NCBI GenBank assembly: GCA_037176885.1
Contig: JAWWNJ010000208.1
Coordinates: 124,001-188,000, forward strand
Direction: 5' to 3'
From: Favolaschia claudopus
Lineage: Eukaryota > Basidiomycota > Agaricomycetes > Agaricales > Mycenaceae
DNA length: 64,000 nt
Shown here piece after piece: positions 1-10,966 of this stretch. Each line of letters starts with the position of its first letter. Position 1 is the first letter of the stretch. Below the pieces are notes generated by a model that was not told where the DNA came from, did no database searches, and saw only the letters and a program-made list of their open reading frames with translations. The position numbers were made by a program, and so were the translations under genes.

Positions 1-579
1 ATCATCACTGTCACCCCAAGTAGGCAAAGGCGGAGGTGTTTTACCTTCAATGAGGAATGTATCATTTGCCTGAGAGCGGAGTCTGTGCAGGATGCGAAGA
101 AAGAGCCGATAATCTCGTTTCTTGACTCGATAAGCAGTCTCTGTAGTTGAAAGTTCAACTCTCTCAACCTCCATAAGCAGGATGTCGAGTTTTGCAAGCG
201 CATCCGGGAAGACCCTTTCAAACAACTTTCGCGAGGCCTTGGTAGCAGACAAGAGATAATCTTTGTCGGTACCAGAAGCGCCCTTTGCAAGTGCTTCATT
301 CCGTCGAGCAAGAATTTGAGCGTTACCTCCAATCTTGGCAAGCGGACGCAAAGTTGGAACCTTGATCACTGTCTCAAGAACTTCAACTTCGGTGTTGATC
401 AAACTATCAGCTACCGGGCCGTCGTAATCGTCAAGCGGACTATCATCGAATGCAGTGAAGGAGTCAAAGTCGGGGGCAGTTTGATCAGCAAAGCGATCAT
501 GTGGAGGAGTAGAAGTGCGAGGGCGATAACTCTGAGCAGCCGAGTCATCATGTTGAGGAGTAGTAGTAGTCGGAGACAT
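1..579 (-). CDS. Partial gag, left-arm copy of Gypsy element
   Basis: Mirror image of 22,362-22,940. The start codon lies at 579-577 and the frame runs out of the window at base 1. It encodes only the N-terminal ~193 residues of Gag, an acidic, Ser/Thr-rich head followed by a helical region. Whether the rest of this second retrotransposon copy exists depends on how far the palindrome extends. Confidence 0.85.
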   Translation of the reverse strand, partial: MSPTTTTPQHDDSAAQSYRPRTSTPPHDRFADQTAPDFDSFTAFDDSPLDDYDGPVADSLINTEVEVLETVIKVPTLRPLAKIGGNAQILARRNEALAKGASGTDKDYLLSATKASRKLFERVFPDALAKLDILLMEVERVELSTTETAYRVKKRDYRLFLRILHRLRSQANDTFLIEGKTPPPLPTWGDSDD

Positions 580-2155
580 GGCTGATAAAGGAAAAGAGTA
601 GACAGGTTAAGTACTCAACTGTTTAAGCAAGGAAGCTCCCTGTGTGTCCACCAGTGTTAGCGAAACCGTTTGCGCGGAGTGCAATGCGGGATATTCTTAG
701 ATAATCACGCGTTTGAGTGTGTCGTTGAATAGAGTAGAGGTATGTTCAATTCCTATATAAAACAACAAGAGCAGATGCCAGTCTACCTTAAGCAACCGAA
801 CTACGAGAGTGAATCTTCGTAGGACGTGAGCACGGGAAACGTCTCCGTATTCTTAAGATTGCTGTACTCACCAATAAGTAAGCCGCAGCGTTACTTGCAA
901 GGAGAGCCGTTGATAAGCTGAGATATGCTTCTAATCGATCTGGAATCACACGAAGTGGTGAGATGATGAGAGTAGTGAATTAAGAGGTAAAAGATACAAA
1001 CGCGCGGTACATACGAGATTTATGGGGAAGCTTGCTTCCCCATTCATCGGTATAGGGCTCCAGAATGCAGATGCTTACAAATGTCCGTCCGGATGCTTTG
1101 TAAGCACTGTCCCGGAGTCCTGAGTCCGTGGCCTCGGACTTCGGGAACGGCCGTCACTGTCATTGTCATGTGACTTCGGACTGCGCGCCGAATGAACTTT
1201 TCTGAGTGTTCAACTTTGGTTCAACTCAGATTCAATTGGCTCACTTGAACCTCATGTGCTGTGAATAAGCATACTCGTCATCACAGAAAGTAACCGGAAA
1301 TTGTGCTATTTTGACGCGGTCACGTGTTTTTCTCACGGAACTTGTATCCTATATTGTAGTTTGGTATGTTCCATTTACCCCGTATGAGTTTGAAGAAGAT
1401 TGCCGTTGTATACGTTGACCAGGAGTCTGCACAAATTCGAGAGTGCCTCGGTTTGCAATAGTTTGACTGTGAATAATGCAGAGAATATAACCAAATCCCT
1501 GTTTGAGACGCATGTAGGGTGATTGTGGTGTGATATGGTAGTTGTTCAGACTTAGGGGTACCCTGAGCAGCCTTTTGTATGACCTTCAACCTGCAATATC
1601 GGCAAGAAAAGGTGCATGCAAAGATCTTAGCCAGAATTGTTGAAATTGTGGTTTTGCCAGTGGTTTGAATGAAACTGTTGGAAGGTACACGAATGACGCA
1701 TAATACTAGTTCACCGTCTTATCTTGTAGTTACAGACAGTTTGGAAGCAACTGCCCTTCAAAATATGACTTTCAGCTGTGAAAATGTTGCAGCACGCAAA
1801 TCTGTTTATGTTTGTTGTGTGCCCTCGGACAAAACTTGCCTAGACTTTGCATTTGCACTTATCTTTCCGGTCCAATTCTTGTGCTGTGGAATCATTCCAT
1901 ACATATCTACTACCCAAGAGTATCAAACTCATAACTATGTGCCAAAATCATTGTCCAATGCTGCGCTTTTGTCGAATTGCGCAAAATCACAAGTGTCAAA
2001 GTTATTCTTAGTCTACGAGCTGTATTGAATCTTCCTGGCTGAGATGACCAGTCCATGAGATGTCAGTAGATGCCAAACATTATGTTCATAAAAAATTCAC
2101 CACAAAAAACTACAAATTTGGCCCAAACCGATCAAATTTCCGGTTACTTTCTGTG

Positions 2156-2340
2156 TGTCAGGGGATTCCACAGCTATGACATCTTCTGACTTGGGCAGAA
2201 GTTCTCTGTCTCCAAGACATCATGCTGTGTGCTCACTTATGTCATATCTTACGTCACCTCTTGTATATAAGTAGTTCACTGGGGATCTCTGATCCCCAGG
2301 TTTGTTATCGACTTGGCTCCTGGGCCCTTCTCCCCTTACA
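2156..2340 (+). repeat. 5' LTR of KH element
   Basis: 185-bp terminal repeat with a TATATAA-like box near 2,269 and a GGGGATC/GATCCCC hairpin just downstream. Identical by eye to 3,556-3,740, which points to a very recent insertion. Confidence 0.95.
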
Positions 2341-2445
2341 GCATAACAAACCTTCTATTCGACTCTGGCACTCTCCTAGCCCCAGCCGACCACCCTACTT
2401 CCTACTCTGCCCTCATCCTACCATCGACCTTACACCTCCCTTGCT

Positions 2446-3492
2446 ATGGCAACCCCCGCAGTTCCTCAGGACCTTTATTCCTACTGCACTCTCCTTCGAA
2501 GCGAACTACAGCGCGTCCACGACCGTCTTGATCGTCTTGAGTTTGGGGACACTGCAGCCTCTACTCCCCGAGGGCATGCCTGGCGCTTCTCCTGGGATGG
2601 CGCTCGCTGGGGCTCTGAACCATCAACCCCAGCCCCTACCCCTGCCATCATCGCTGTCGGCCACACCGCCATACCACTCGCCGAAACCCTCCCTACTGCA
2701 CAGGACGCACCGTCCCGCTACTCGTGTACGCTTGTGGTGCCTGACTCGGTCGTCGGGCATATCGTTGGCCGTGGTGGTAAGGGTCTTCATCAGTCGCACG
2801 ACATCTCCGGCGCCCAACTTCGAGCCTATACTGATAAGGCTTCCCCCTTGGAGCGCCGTGTATCTATCCGTGGTACCGACCAGCAAATCGGTGAAGCGCT
2901 AATTGCGCTTGGGAAGCGTTTCATGCGTAAGCGTATCCGCTCTAAGAAGAAAGGTCCGTCACGCCTTTCCGGGGACCCTGCCCCTCCCCCTCCTGGCCCG
3001 GTGCCAGTTTTGCCGAACGCTTCTGGCGAGGGCGCTCGCCCGCTGAAGAAGCGCGCACACCCCGTCCATCCGTCTCAGCCACCGGCTCCGGTTCCACCCC
3101 CTCCAGCGGCCAGTGCTCAGCCGCACCCAGGTGCCGCTACACAGCCAAGGAAGTCTGGGGTGCGATTTGCACCACAGGAGTCTTCCTACCCCGCCTCTAA
3201 CTCCCTACCCCATAACCCTGCCGCCATCTCTATTCCTACGCAGGTAATGGCGTCCCCTATTCCTACTCCCCGCCCCAGCTCTACTCCTTATGCCCCCTCG
3301 GTGGCCATGCCCACTGCCATCCCGTCCCCCTCTCCACGTTCAGTAGCTCCTTCGCCTATGGCCATTGATGCTATTCGACCTGAAAGGGGACGTCAACAAC
3401 AGACGGCACGGCGAGGCGGTGCAGTGTCTGCGTCTGATTCGCGGATTGACTCCCAGGGCAACCTACTCTTCCGTGGCGATCCAGGATTTTGA
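2446..3492 (+). CDS. KH-domain Gag-like protein of LTR element
   Basis: 348-residue ORF filling most of the internal region between the two LTRs. Residues 11-32 look like a short amphipathic helix or coiled coil. Residues ~91-165 form a KH-type RNA-binding domain: hydrophobic strand, then VVGHIVGRGGKG with the GxxG loop at about 108-111, then helix, strand and helix. A basic patch (RKRIRSKKKG) follows. The C-terminal half is very rich in Pro, Ala and Ser and likely disordered. There is no CCHC knuckle. I infer that the KH domain does the RNA packaging normally done by Gag nucleocapsid. The start is the first ATG after the 5' LTR with a long open frame. The domain call is strong; the packaging role is inference. 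Confidence 0.85.
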   Translation: MATPAVPQDLYSYCTLLRSELQRVHDRLDRLEFGDTAASTPRGHAWRFSWDGARWGSEPSTPAPTPAIIAVGHTAIPLAETLPTAQDAPSRYSCTLVVPDSVVGHIVGRGGKGLHQSHDISGAQLRAYTDKASPLERRVSIRGTDQQIGEALIALGKRFMRKRIRSKKKGPSRLSGDPAPPPPGPVPVLPNASGEGARPLKKRAHPVHPSQPPAPVPPPPAASAQPHPGAATQPRKSGVRFAPQESSYPASNSLPHNPAAISIPTQVMASPIPTPRPSSTPYAPSVAMPTAIPSPSPRSVAPSPMAIDAIRPERGRQQQTARRGGAVSASDSRIDSQGNLLFRGDPGF

Positions 3493-3555
3493 AGGATCGT
3501 TCATTCTACGGGGCTCTGGTCTTCGTCGAGGCGACGAATCTTGAAGAGGGGGTGA

Positions 3556-3740
3556 TGTCAGGGGATTCCACAGCTATGACATCTTCTGACTTGGGCAGAA
3601 GTTCTCTGTCTCCAAGACATCATGCTGTGTGCTCACTTATGTCATATCTTACGTCACCTCTTGTATATAAGTAGTTCACTGGGGATCTCTGATCCCCAGG
3701 TTTGTTATCGACTTGGCTCCTGGGCCCTTCTCCCCTTACA
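3556..3740 (+). repeat. 3' LTR of KH element
   Basis: Second 185-bp LTR, preceded by the purine tract at about 3,543-3,555 and followed by the CTGTG duplication. Confidence 0.95.
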
Positions 3741-6700
3741 CTGTGATGACGAGTATATACAGTACCCTACCAACACCTATATACTCAATGGTTGCTTGCT
3801 CATTAAGAAAGAATTCAGTAAACATCAAATTTTGTAAATTACAAGCCTCCTCAAGTTACAAGCACTTTGCCACTAATGCCGGGGCTCAGGGAATGCCTTG
3901 AGCAACTTCAAAAAAAATTACCAGACTTTGTGCTACTACCAGTGTCTTGGATATACTTACTACTACCCAGTGAGTATAGGCTATAGCTGTCAAAATTAAT
4001 GATTCAACAAAAAAGGGCCACTGAGTGTGCAACCAGATTCATGAGGAGCAAAAGGGGTTTGAAGGTGGATATGAGGGCGGTTACTGAGACGGTTCTGAGG
4101 TTCGTCAACTGAATAAGTTGGTTACCCAAATCGGGCGAAAAACTGTTCGAGCCAATAATGTTGCCCGAATTTAGCAAAAATGGGTGAATTGGACGTATTA
4201 GACCAGGATGTTGAATTCCCATTCGCACTGAAGCAAGCTTACCCTCCTATGTGGACCATTGTCCACATACCCAACATGTTAACTACTAGAGTCCTTGTCC
4301 GAGATCTCCGATCGGTTGCGATAATGACTCGTCGTTGAGTCATTGATATTCTAGACAGTTCTGGGGAGTGAGAGAGTCTTCCATCCGAGTGCTGGAGGCT
4401 TGACGAATGATGCAATGCTGTAAAGTAAAAGAACTTTAGAGCATTGACATCATAGGAGGTCGGGTGACCGCTTGTTCGGGATCCTCCGAGATATTGATGA
4501 TTTCCATCACAGCTACTGCCCGCGTGTCTACGCGCTTCCATTGGCCAGAAATCCTCCCTTTGCTCTCTACACTCGCTACACTGTCACATCTACTCGGACG
4601 CGTCGACTCGGCAATTTCTGTAAATACTGTGAATAGTCATACCCATATACATGAAGATGTCTTTGGAAGTGTTTCCGTACCCCAACTTTTGCCCAATCCC
4701 TCACCTGGAGTCAACCAACGGCCGCCACAGGTTGAGGGGCTTATCACCCCACTTTTTGATGAGCAAGGCCGTTTACAATGCCCCTACTGTTTCAAAGTTA
4801 TGGGGGCTGGCTCAACAGAGGCTGCCTTGAGAACTCACGCCTCCAGTACCAAATGCAAATGTGTGTCACTTGAAATTCGAGGCATTAAAAGGATTACTGA
4901 TCATCGTGTTTACAGCTGCACGACTCGCTAATTTGCAGCAACCTGCCGCCAAAACGACATCGGCTAATGTCTCGCCGCTACCTATCCCGTTACCCCCTCA
5001 AGTGCCCCAGCAGACCGCCTGGAATATACCCTGTCCCCGCGTCCTGCTCGGCTGGGATGACCTACCTTTTTGGAAAACATACCCCTTTCATCTGCATGAT
5101 CCCGAGTCGAAAGAGAGACCTGCATATAGCTTTGTATCAATGGTGCCTCCGCAAATTCGTTCTACCCGCTGTCTTGGACCCGTTATCACGGCTCGCGGCT
5201 ACCTTCCGTGCACTCATTGCCGTAGTCTATCTGTCGATGTTGATGTGCTTCTTGACCGCGCGAGACGCAGTTATCAGCATATCAACTCGGAAGATGTTTT
5301 GAACATGGTCCAACTACGAGAGAACTAGCAGCATCGAGGGAGCGAGAGAATAAACTCAAATTGAAGGTGAGACTACTATTTAATGACATTGGTGCGCACT
5401 ATTCATGCTGCGGTAGAATGTTAACATATCCGACGCCTTGGTAATCGCACGGGAACATTTGACAGAATACAAGGACGTAGTTCAATTTGTTGGCCAGAAT
5501 AATGTCCCCGCACTTCAGCGAATATTCTTCAACTTTGTGAAGAGAGGTTGGGGAATCAAGACGCTCCGCGAGAGGCTGAACCTCGCAGTCAACAAGGAAT
5601 ATTGAGCTGCAAACTTCCCCCAACACGAGATTGATCTGCAGATATTGATTTACGAGCTCGGCGGTGCCGGCGCGGTACATGCGCTCAATCATTCGTATTT
5701 TGCCCTTCCCTCCCTTAATACCATTCAACCCTACCGTCGACAAAACAACATTGTTCCTTGTGTCGATGGTGTTCGCATTACCGATGTCTTACAAAATATT
5801 GCGGCCCTCTTCGGACCTTACACGGACAAACCAGGAGCGAAACCGAGTCTTTCCGTTGAGCGGCCAGTTCAACTCCATGGCTATACCCTATCATTCGACG
5901 AGGTTGCGTCTGACCCGCGGCTCGATTATATGGCCGGAACGGATACCATTGGAGGCCTCTGTCTGGAGCACATTGACGCGTTGACAACTGTCAAGGTGGG
6001 AAAAGATATAAGCTCGGTAGAGGCTGCTGCTGCTGCTGTTCGGACAGGGAAAGTACACATCGCCAGTGAAATATCTGTCGGTGCAATATCACGGCTATCA
6101 CAAACAGGTTACGGAGCAAAGCCCGTTTTCATGGCGCCTTCATGCAAGAAGGGTGGATGGCGAGACCTGCTCAAAAACATGGAGATAGTTGTCGAGGCTT
6201 GGCGGCGTTCGGAGCATGGAGAAGCCAAACATGGGCCGCTGCTTTCAGTAGCCTCTGACGGTGCTGCAGGGCGTCGAGCCGCCATGTTTATGATGACTAT
6301 GCACAGCGAGATTAGCCCCGGAAACCCTCTGTATGAATCTGTTCGCAATCTTCCGGGGTTAAATCTCCGTGTCGGGAAAAATAATCTCACTGGTGATGTC
6401 GACTGGAAGTACGAAGACAAGAGTGAGTGTTAATTCAATATGTTTCTAGCAACAGCTAGACTTACAATATCTTCTAGGACTGTGCACTTGCTTTTGCTCG
6501 CCGCAGGGTATTGTCGTGAAAAATATTTGTGTTAACCGGGATTTATTGCTGTCGTGGTTGGAACGGTTACCTGATCATGACTGGTCTGAAATGACTCTCC
6601 ATTCCCTCCTGGACCCATCCGACGCACAGGATGTCCCGCGGGCAATGAAGCTCCTTCTGTGTATTGTCGAAGTTGCAAAGCTCGACTCGGAAGAGTTTGA

Positions 6701-7534
6701 TCCCAGCGAGATGGCAGAATTCGAGGCAATCTGCTTGCTCGGAGAGCTCTTGGATGCCTGGCTCCAGCCATTCATAAATGTTCAGCTCTCTCTTTCCGAA
6801 CAAATTGAATCACTCATAAAATTCTCGCACCTTCTCTGTGCACTCTATCTCCAAAACGGCACTTCCTTTTTACCCAACCAGCTTTACGGCGACCTTCAGA
6901 TAACCATAAAGAACGCAATTCTCATGGTACCCAAAACACGGCTCATTAATGGAGAGCTCAAAGTATTTCTGCGCCTTCTCGGAGATGATGTGCTGGAGAG
7001 TCTCTTCGGCCGTTCTCGGATGATATGCGGACACTCTCCAAATTTCAGCGTTGCCGAGTTACAACATCGCTTCAACTCAGCAATGAACCTGGATCGGATT
7101 TACGAAAGGTACCCCGAGTTGGAGCGTAAACCTCGGTGACTCGCAATGTTTCGGATGCGGCATGTAGATCATCTTTGACCGGCACATTTCCAAGCCGAGC
7201 TGAGGGCCAAAAGTTGCGATCTCGAAGCCTGCTGGAGTGCAGCCGTGCCGATGGCAGAATCTATTGTGCAAAAATTTGGAGTCAAGATGTCGGTTCCCTT
7301 TTCTCAGCTGTTCAAACGTAAAGCCACCGACCTAATGCGTCCATTTGGCGGCAAATATCCTGCCATCTCGGCTGAGGTGGACCGGTTGATGGCAAATCTC
7401 TGCTCCCACCAAGACCCCGAGATAGATGAGTCCACCACTACGGGAGAACAGCTGACAATCGACTTCGAAGCCATGATTGCGAGCGAGCTTGCTCAGCTCG
7501 CGGCCGAATCCGAGGCTGGCCCTCATTCTGTATT

Positions 7535-7934
7535 AACCTGTTTGCGCAAAAGCCATACGAGCCACCAGATGGCTTTGGGCGTGTGCGCAGCATATGGCTC
7601 CTAATTCTTAGACGTTTAAGCATCATACCTATATTGTATGCAACATATCCGCACAGTGTGTAGTAGCTGTCATGGGCTTCCCCAAATCACCAGAATCCAC
7701 GGTTAAGTTATGGCATCAACAACAGTTTCTCTGCTTGAGTGGTCTCTCCCTCACTGTCTGGGTATTGCCCGTCATGAAGGTCCGCAGTTCATCACCGGGC
7801 TTTATCTAGATAAGCACAGATGGTTTTGATGTAGTTGTGAACAGAATGCCCAAGATCAGCAGCCATTGGAGCCATCGGCTGCGCACACGCCAAAAGCCAC
7901 CAGATGGCTCGTATGGCTTTTGCACAACCTCTCT
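7535..7934. mobile_element. 400-bp MITE, ATT target duplication (left arm)
   Basis: Inserted in the transposase-like pseudogene, with ATT at 7,532-7,534 and 7,935-7,937. Imperfect TIRs carry GCAAAAGCCATACGAGCC and a long AGCC-rich inverted stretch. The right end is CTCT. Ignoring the insert and one ATT restores the host frame (…PHSV then FTQINA…). Copy in the other arm: 16,597-16,996. Confidence 0.85.
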
Positions 7935-8869
7935 ATTCACCCAAATCAATGCTGACGGTCATCTGTGTCACAAGAAGGCGGTTATGCGAACACTGTTTGA
8001 TATGACCCATGATACGCACACCAGTCACGATCGTCTTCAACGCGTTCGAGGCTTTACTACCGGCGGAAAATCCTACCTGCGAGAAGACACTGTTTACGGC
8101 GAGAAAACATCTCCGGCTACCCACTTCCAGCTCGGCAACCTTTTTGCAACTTTAATTTGCCACAACGGAACCCACCTTGGACTTGCTATCGCTAAATGCA
8201 CTGTGATCAAGCGCGGTCCATTAGGATCTAAATCACCAGCCATTCCGAGGGCTGAATTGGATCTACCGTCATCCCCATACACAATTGCGGGCCAAATTTA
8301 CGATTTAATCCCAATTCCTTCAACGGCAGGACCTTTGAAATGGGCTTGGAATGGGAAGTTAGTTTCGCTTTCCTTGTTGAAGAAGAGAAAAGCGAATGGA
8401 TCTGGGAAGGAGGAGATCTAGGATGTGATGGAAAAACTGCCAATTTCATAGGATTGCCTTTTATTACAGCATCTTTTGCCATATTGAGCCCCAATAGCAC
8501 GCGTAACAAATGCAAAGGTCAGCTTCAAGCCATCAGAGAGTTAGAGCACAAAAAACTCCGGCACTCGACGGTGCCCGCACGGAACAGAGACTGCCGAAGG
8601 CCAAAACAACCTCATGCCGAGGAGTTAGGGCAAGCGAGCGCGCCCTAACTCCGGAAATCAACAGTGTAATACCGCCCCGACAGGTTAGGATTAGGGTGAA
8701 AGACATAGTGATCCGCGCGAACAAGTAATGCCGCAGTGCCGAGCCTGGCTGCACAGTTCAATTTCCCACTGATCAATGTACAGTGTAGTAGGGTTCCTTG
8801 GATAGGGAGGGTTCCTTGATTATTTTTGTTTTCTGGCTATCCACAACAGCTTGTAATTTACTTGGTATT

Positions 8870-9066
8870 AGAGACTTTGCGGTAGCCACCGGTGGCTATT
8901 GGTAGCTCCTCATGTGCAATAGTTTTTTGAGCCTCCGGCTCAAGGTAGCCACCACTGCATCCTGTCAATAGGACGTACAAATGGTGGCTAATCTACCCAG
9001 AGGCTGTCGTCTGGTCCCGAGAAAAATCAGCCACCAATAGCCACCAGTGGCTACCGCAAAGCCTCT
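8870..9066. mobile_element. 197-bp MITE, left arm only
   Basis: Termini AGAGACTTTGCGGTAGCC / GGCTACCGCAAAGCCTCT give TIRs of more than 30 bp, flanked by ATT (8,867-8,869 and 9,067-9,069). The right arm has the empty site with a single ATT, so the insertion boundaries are exact. Confidence 0.93.
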
Positions 9067-9790
9067 ATTCTAAATCAGTCAATCCTATACGAAATTTGCA
9101 GTTTTCTCATCAAATCCTACGAACTTGGCACGCTGCTCTCAATCCTACTATCATACGAACTTGGTATATACTCATTGTTTGCCGATGGCGATCTCCATGA
9201 CAAGTTCCCCACCTTTACGGGCATCTCCGAAGGTAGTTTCCCGTATAGTGTTCCGCCCTCCGCAGGTGAGCTGATAAATTCTGAATGGATTATCCTTTTT
9301 ACACCTATATAGCATGCAGAAGCATTCATCGAGCAGTCAAATCTCACTCGTCATACCTGCCGCGTGTGTCAACAGCCGGTCAAGGGTACAGATCGTCAGA
9401 TCCACGTCGGACGCCATATCTTGAAGGCCATTTGCGGGGTTCCGGACACTTCTGTTAAGTTTCCAGTAAGTTTTTGCTTCGCATTCTTTGCTACAAATTG
9501 AAGGTAAACTCTTTTCCAGGTTTCAAATGCATATCCCTGTGGTATGTGTGGGGGGCCTACCAACAATGGGGCTTGTAAGGTAGAGATCAAGAGCGGAAAG
9601 GCGCTTTCGACGTGCCCCTCAGCCTATTCCTTCATGGTCGTGCCCGCCTCGAAATTTCACAAAGGGCGGCCATGCACAAATGTGCCCGTTGTTTGCGCCC
9701 TAAATTGCGGTGAGACCCATTGAAAATACAACTTCAAAAAGCACCTGGAGGAGCGCCATCCTTCTTGGGAACAGATTGCTTCACCCGCCT

Positions 9791-10966
9791 CACTGTGAGA
9801 AGTATTCGTCATGAAATTCAAGATCATCGTCTTGAAATTCAAGATTCCTGATGTTTCGTTAGAATACACGTCATGAATTTCAAGACTGGTTTCATGATGC
9901 TCCAAAACTTCTAAAAGTTACAAGGTGTGATACCGCACTCATATTCAACTGCGGGACCACATTACAGGATAATGCATATAATTCTCTTTCAAAAAGTGAC
10001 ATAAAAATCTTGAACCTGCATTCACGACGAAACATCACGAATTTCGGCCTCTAAAAACCAGCAAATTTTTGTTCAAGTTCTGCGGCCGAGCTGCCGAGTC
10101 AATGACGTCACTTACAGCATTGCTCCACATCCGCAGCACACATATGCTGCGGCCGCTCACGACGCCTCTTGCCTCCCCCCACCATGACCTCCCTCCAAGT
10201 CACCATCGTAGAGCGCCGCCGCCGCCGTCACTCTCGCCAACACACTCTGCTGTAACGGACCACGCCTCCTTCCCTACGTCACCGCCCTCTAGGATCAATC
10301 CACACCGCCGTAACCGAGCTAGATCTCTATGCAGTGCGCAAGACTCTCAAAGGATTAAGGGGTGGCGAAGGATGAGCCGGGATGAAGTGGTTGGGCAGGG
10401 TATTATTGTGAGTGATACTACGAGAGTGCATTGCAGCTCATTAATGCGCTCTTTCCCTGTCGTGGTAATTTAGCTCTTTGATGACGACAGAGCATTCAGT
10501 GATCTGTCTAACCCGGTGAGTTGCTTCCCTTCTCTACCTCTTTTTTATTCTCCATAGTGTGTTTCCGAGCCACGCAAGCTGATCAAGTACGGCTGATCAC
10601 GACGGTGGCGAGATTTTGAAGGTCAGAGTATCATTATACTAGTAGTACTGCAACTGTATTGTCCAGTACTTGCAATATATCCTGTTTTATACCTCTTCCA
10701 TGGAGTTTGATAAGGAGTAAGGCGTCGGGATAGCTGGCTAGCTTGGTGGTACTTCCGGACGAATCATCGCGAAGATCATGACAAAATGTCATGAAAAAAC
10801 GTTAGGAACGGGCCCACAGTCGTTAGGAATTTCAGGACCCCGGATCATAACGTTTCGTCATGAAATCCGACAAAAGATCATGAAATTCAACACAAATGAC
10901 GACGAAATACCTAACACAAGGTCCTGAACAACATCATGAATTTCAAAACCTTCCCTCTGCACAGTG
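9791..10966. mobile_element. Non-autonomous CACTA-type element (left arm)
   Basis: Ends CACTGTG...CACAGTG with a 3-bp duplication CCT (9,788-9,790 and 10,967-10,969). The subterminal regions are filled with variants of TCATGAAATTCATGATG on both strands, as expected of CACTA/EnSpm subterminal repeats. It interrupts the C-terminal exon of the pseudogene, and removing the element plus one CCT restores the frame (…SPA then FLALLEIS…). No transposase gene was seen. The interior (10,090-10,270) is related to 43,340-43,640. Confidence 0.8.

Larger units (their letters stand above)
2156..3740 (+). mobile_element. Short non-autonomous LTR retroelement encoding a KH protein
   Basis: Complete 1,585-bp element. 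The LTRs 2,156-2,340 and 3,556-3,740 are each 185 bp, begin TGTCAGGGG, end CCCCTTACA and look identical by eye. It is flanked by the perfect 5-bp duplication CTGTG (2,151-2,155 and 3,741-3,745). A purine-rich tract (GAAGAGGGGGTGA) immediately precedes the 3' LTR and fits a polypurine tract. There is no protease, RT or integrase, so it must be mobilised in trans. It is absent from the right arm, so it probably inserted after the palindrome formed or on another haplotype. Confidence 0.95.
1274..3753. mobile_element. Mariner-type MITE (left copy), split by KH element
   Basis: Left-arm copy of the 890-bp element at 20,778-21,667. Its 30-bp TIR starts CTCGTCATCACAG and TA flanks it. The KH LTR element inserted within its distal TIR, duplicating CTGTG. 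The ORF at 1,669-2,028 has no recognisable domain and is not called as a gene. Confidence 0.8.
1025..4247. mobile_element. Nested TIR-like element inside Gypsy LTR (left-arm copy)
   Basis: Left-arm copy of the element at 20,284-21,916, enlarged by the KH element. Its ends carry the inverted motif AAGCTTGCTTC, and CATA flanks it as a possible 4-bp duplication. No protein was recognised in it. Confidence 0.5.
655..4511 (-). repeat. Gypsy LTR, left-arm copy, with nested insertions
   Basis: Mirror of the 5' LTR at 20,020-22,286. Its termini are TGTTAGC... at 655 and ...CATCACA at 4,511, followed by GCTAC, the reverse complement of the GTAGC TSD. It is longer than its partner because the KH-coding LTR element inserted inside it. 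Nesting order: Gypsy LTR, then the 1.6-kb element, then the 890-bp mariner-type MITE, then the KH element. Confidence 0.85.

Noticed and set aside
2222..2902. 226-residue plus-strand ORF overlapping the LTR and the KH gene
   Set aside because: It begins inside the 5' LTR and overlaps the KH ORF in another frame; the KH frame has a recognisable domain and this one does not.
10069..10473. 134-residue ORF inside the CACTA element
   Set aside because: Low-complexity His/Pro/Ser translation of a GC-rich repeat; the related block at 43.4 kb is read in a different frame.
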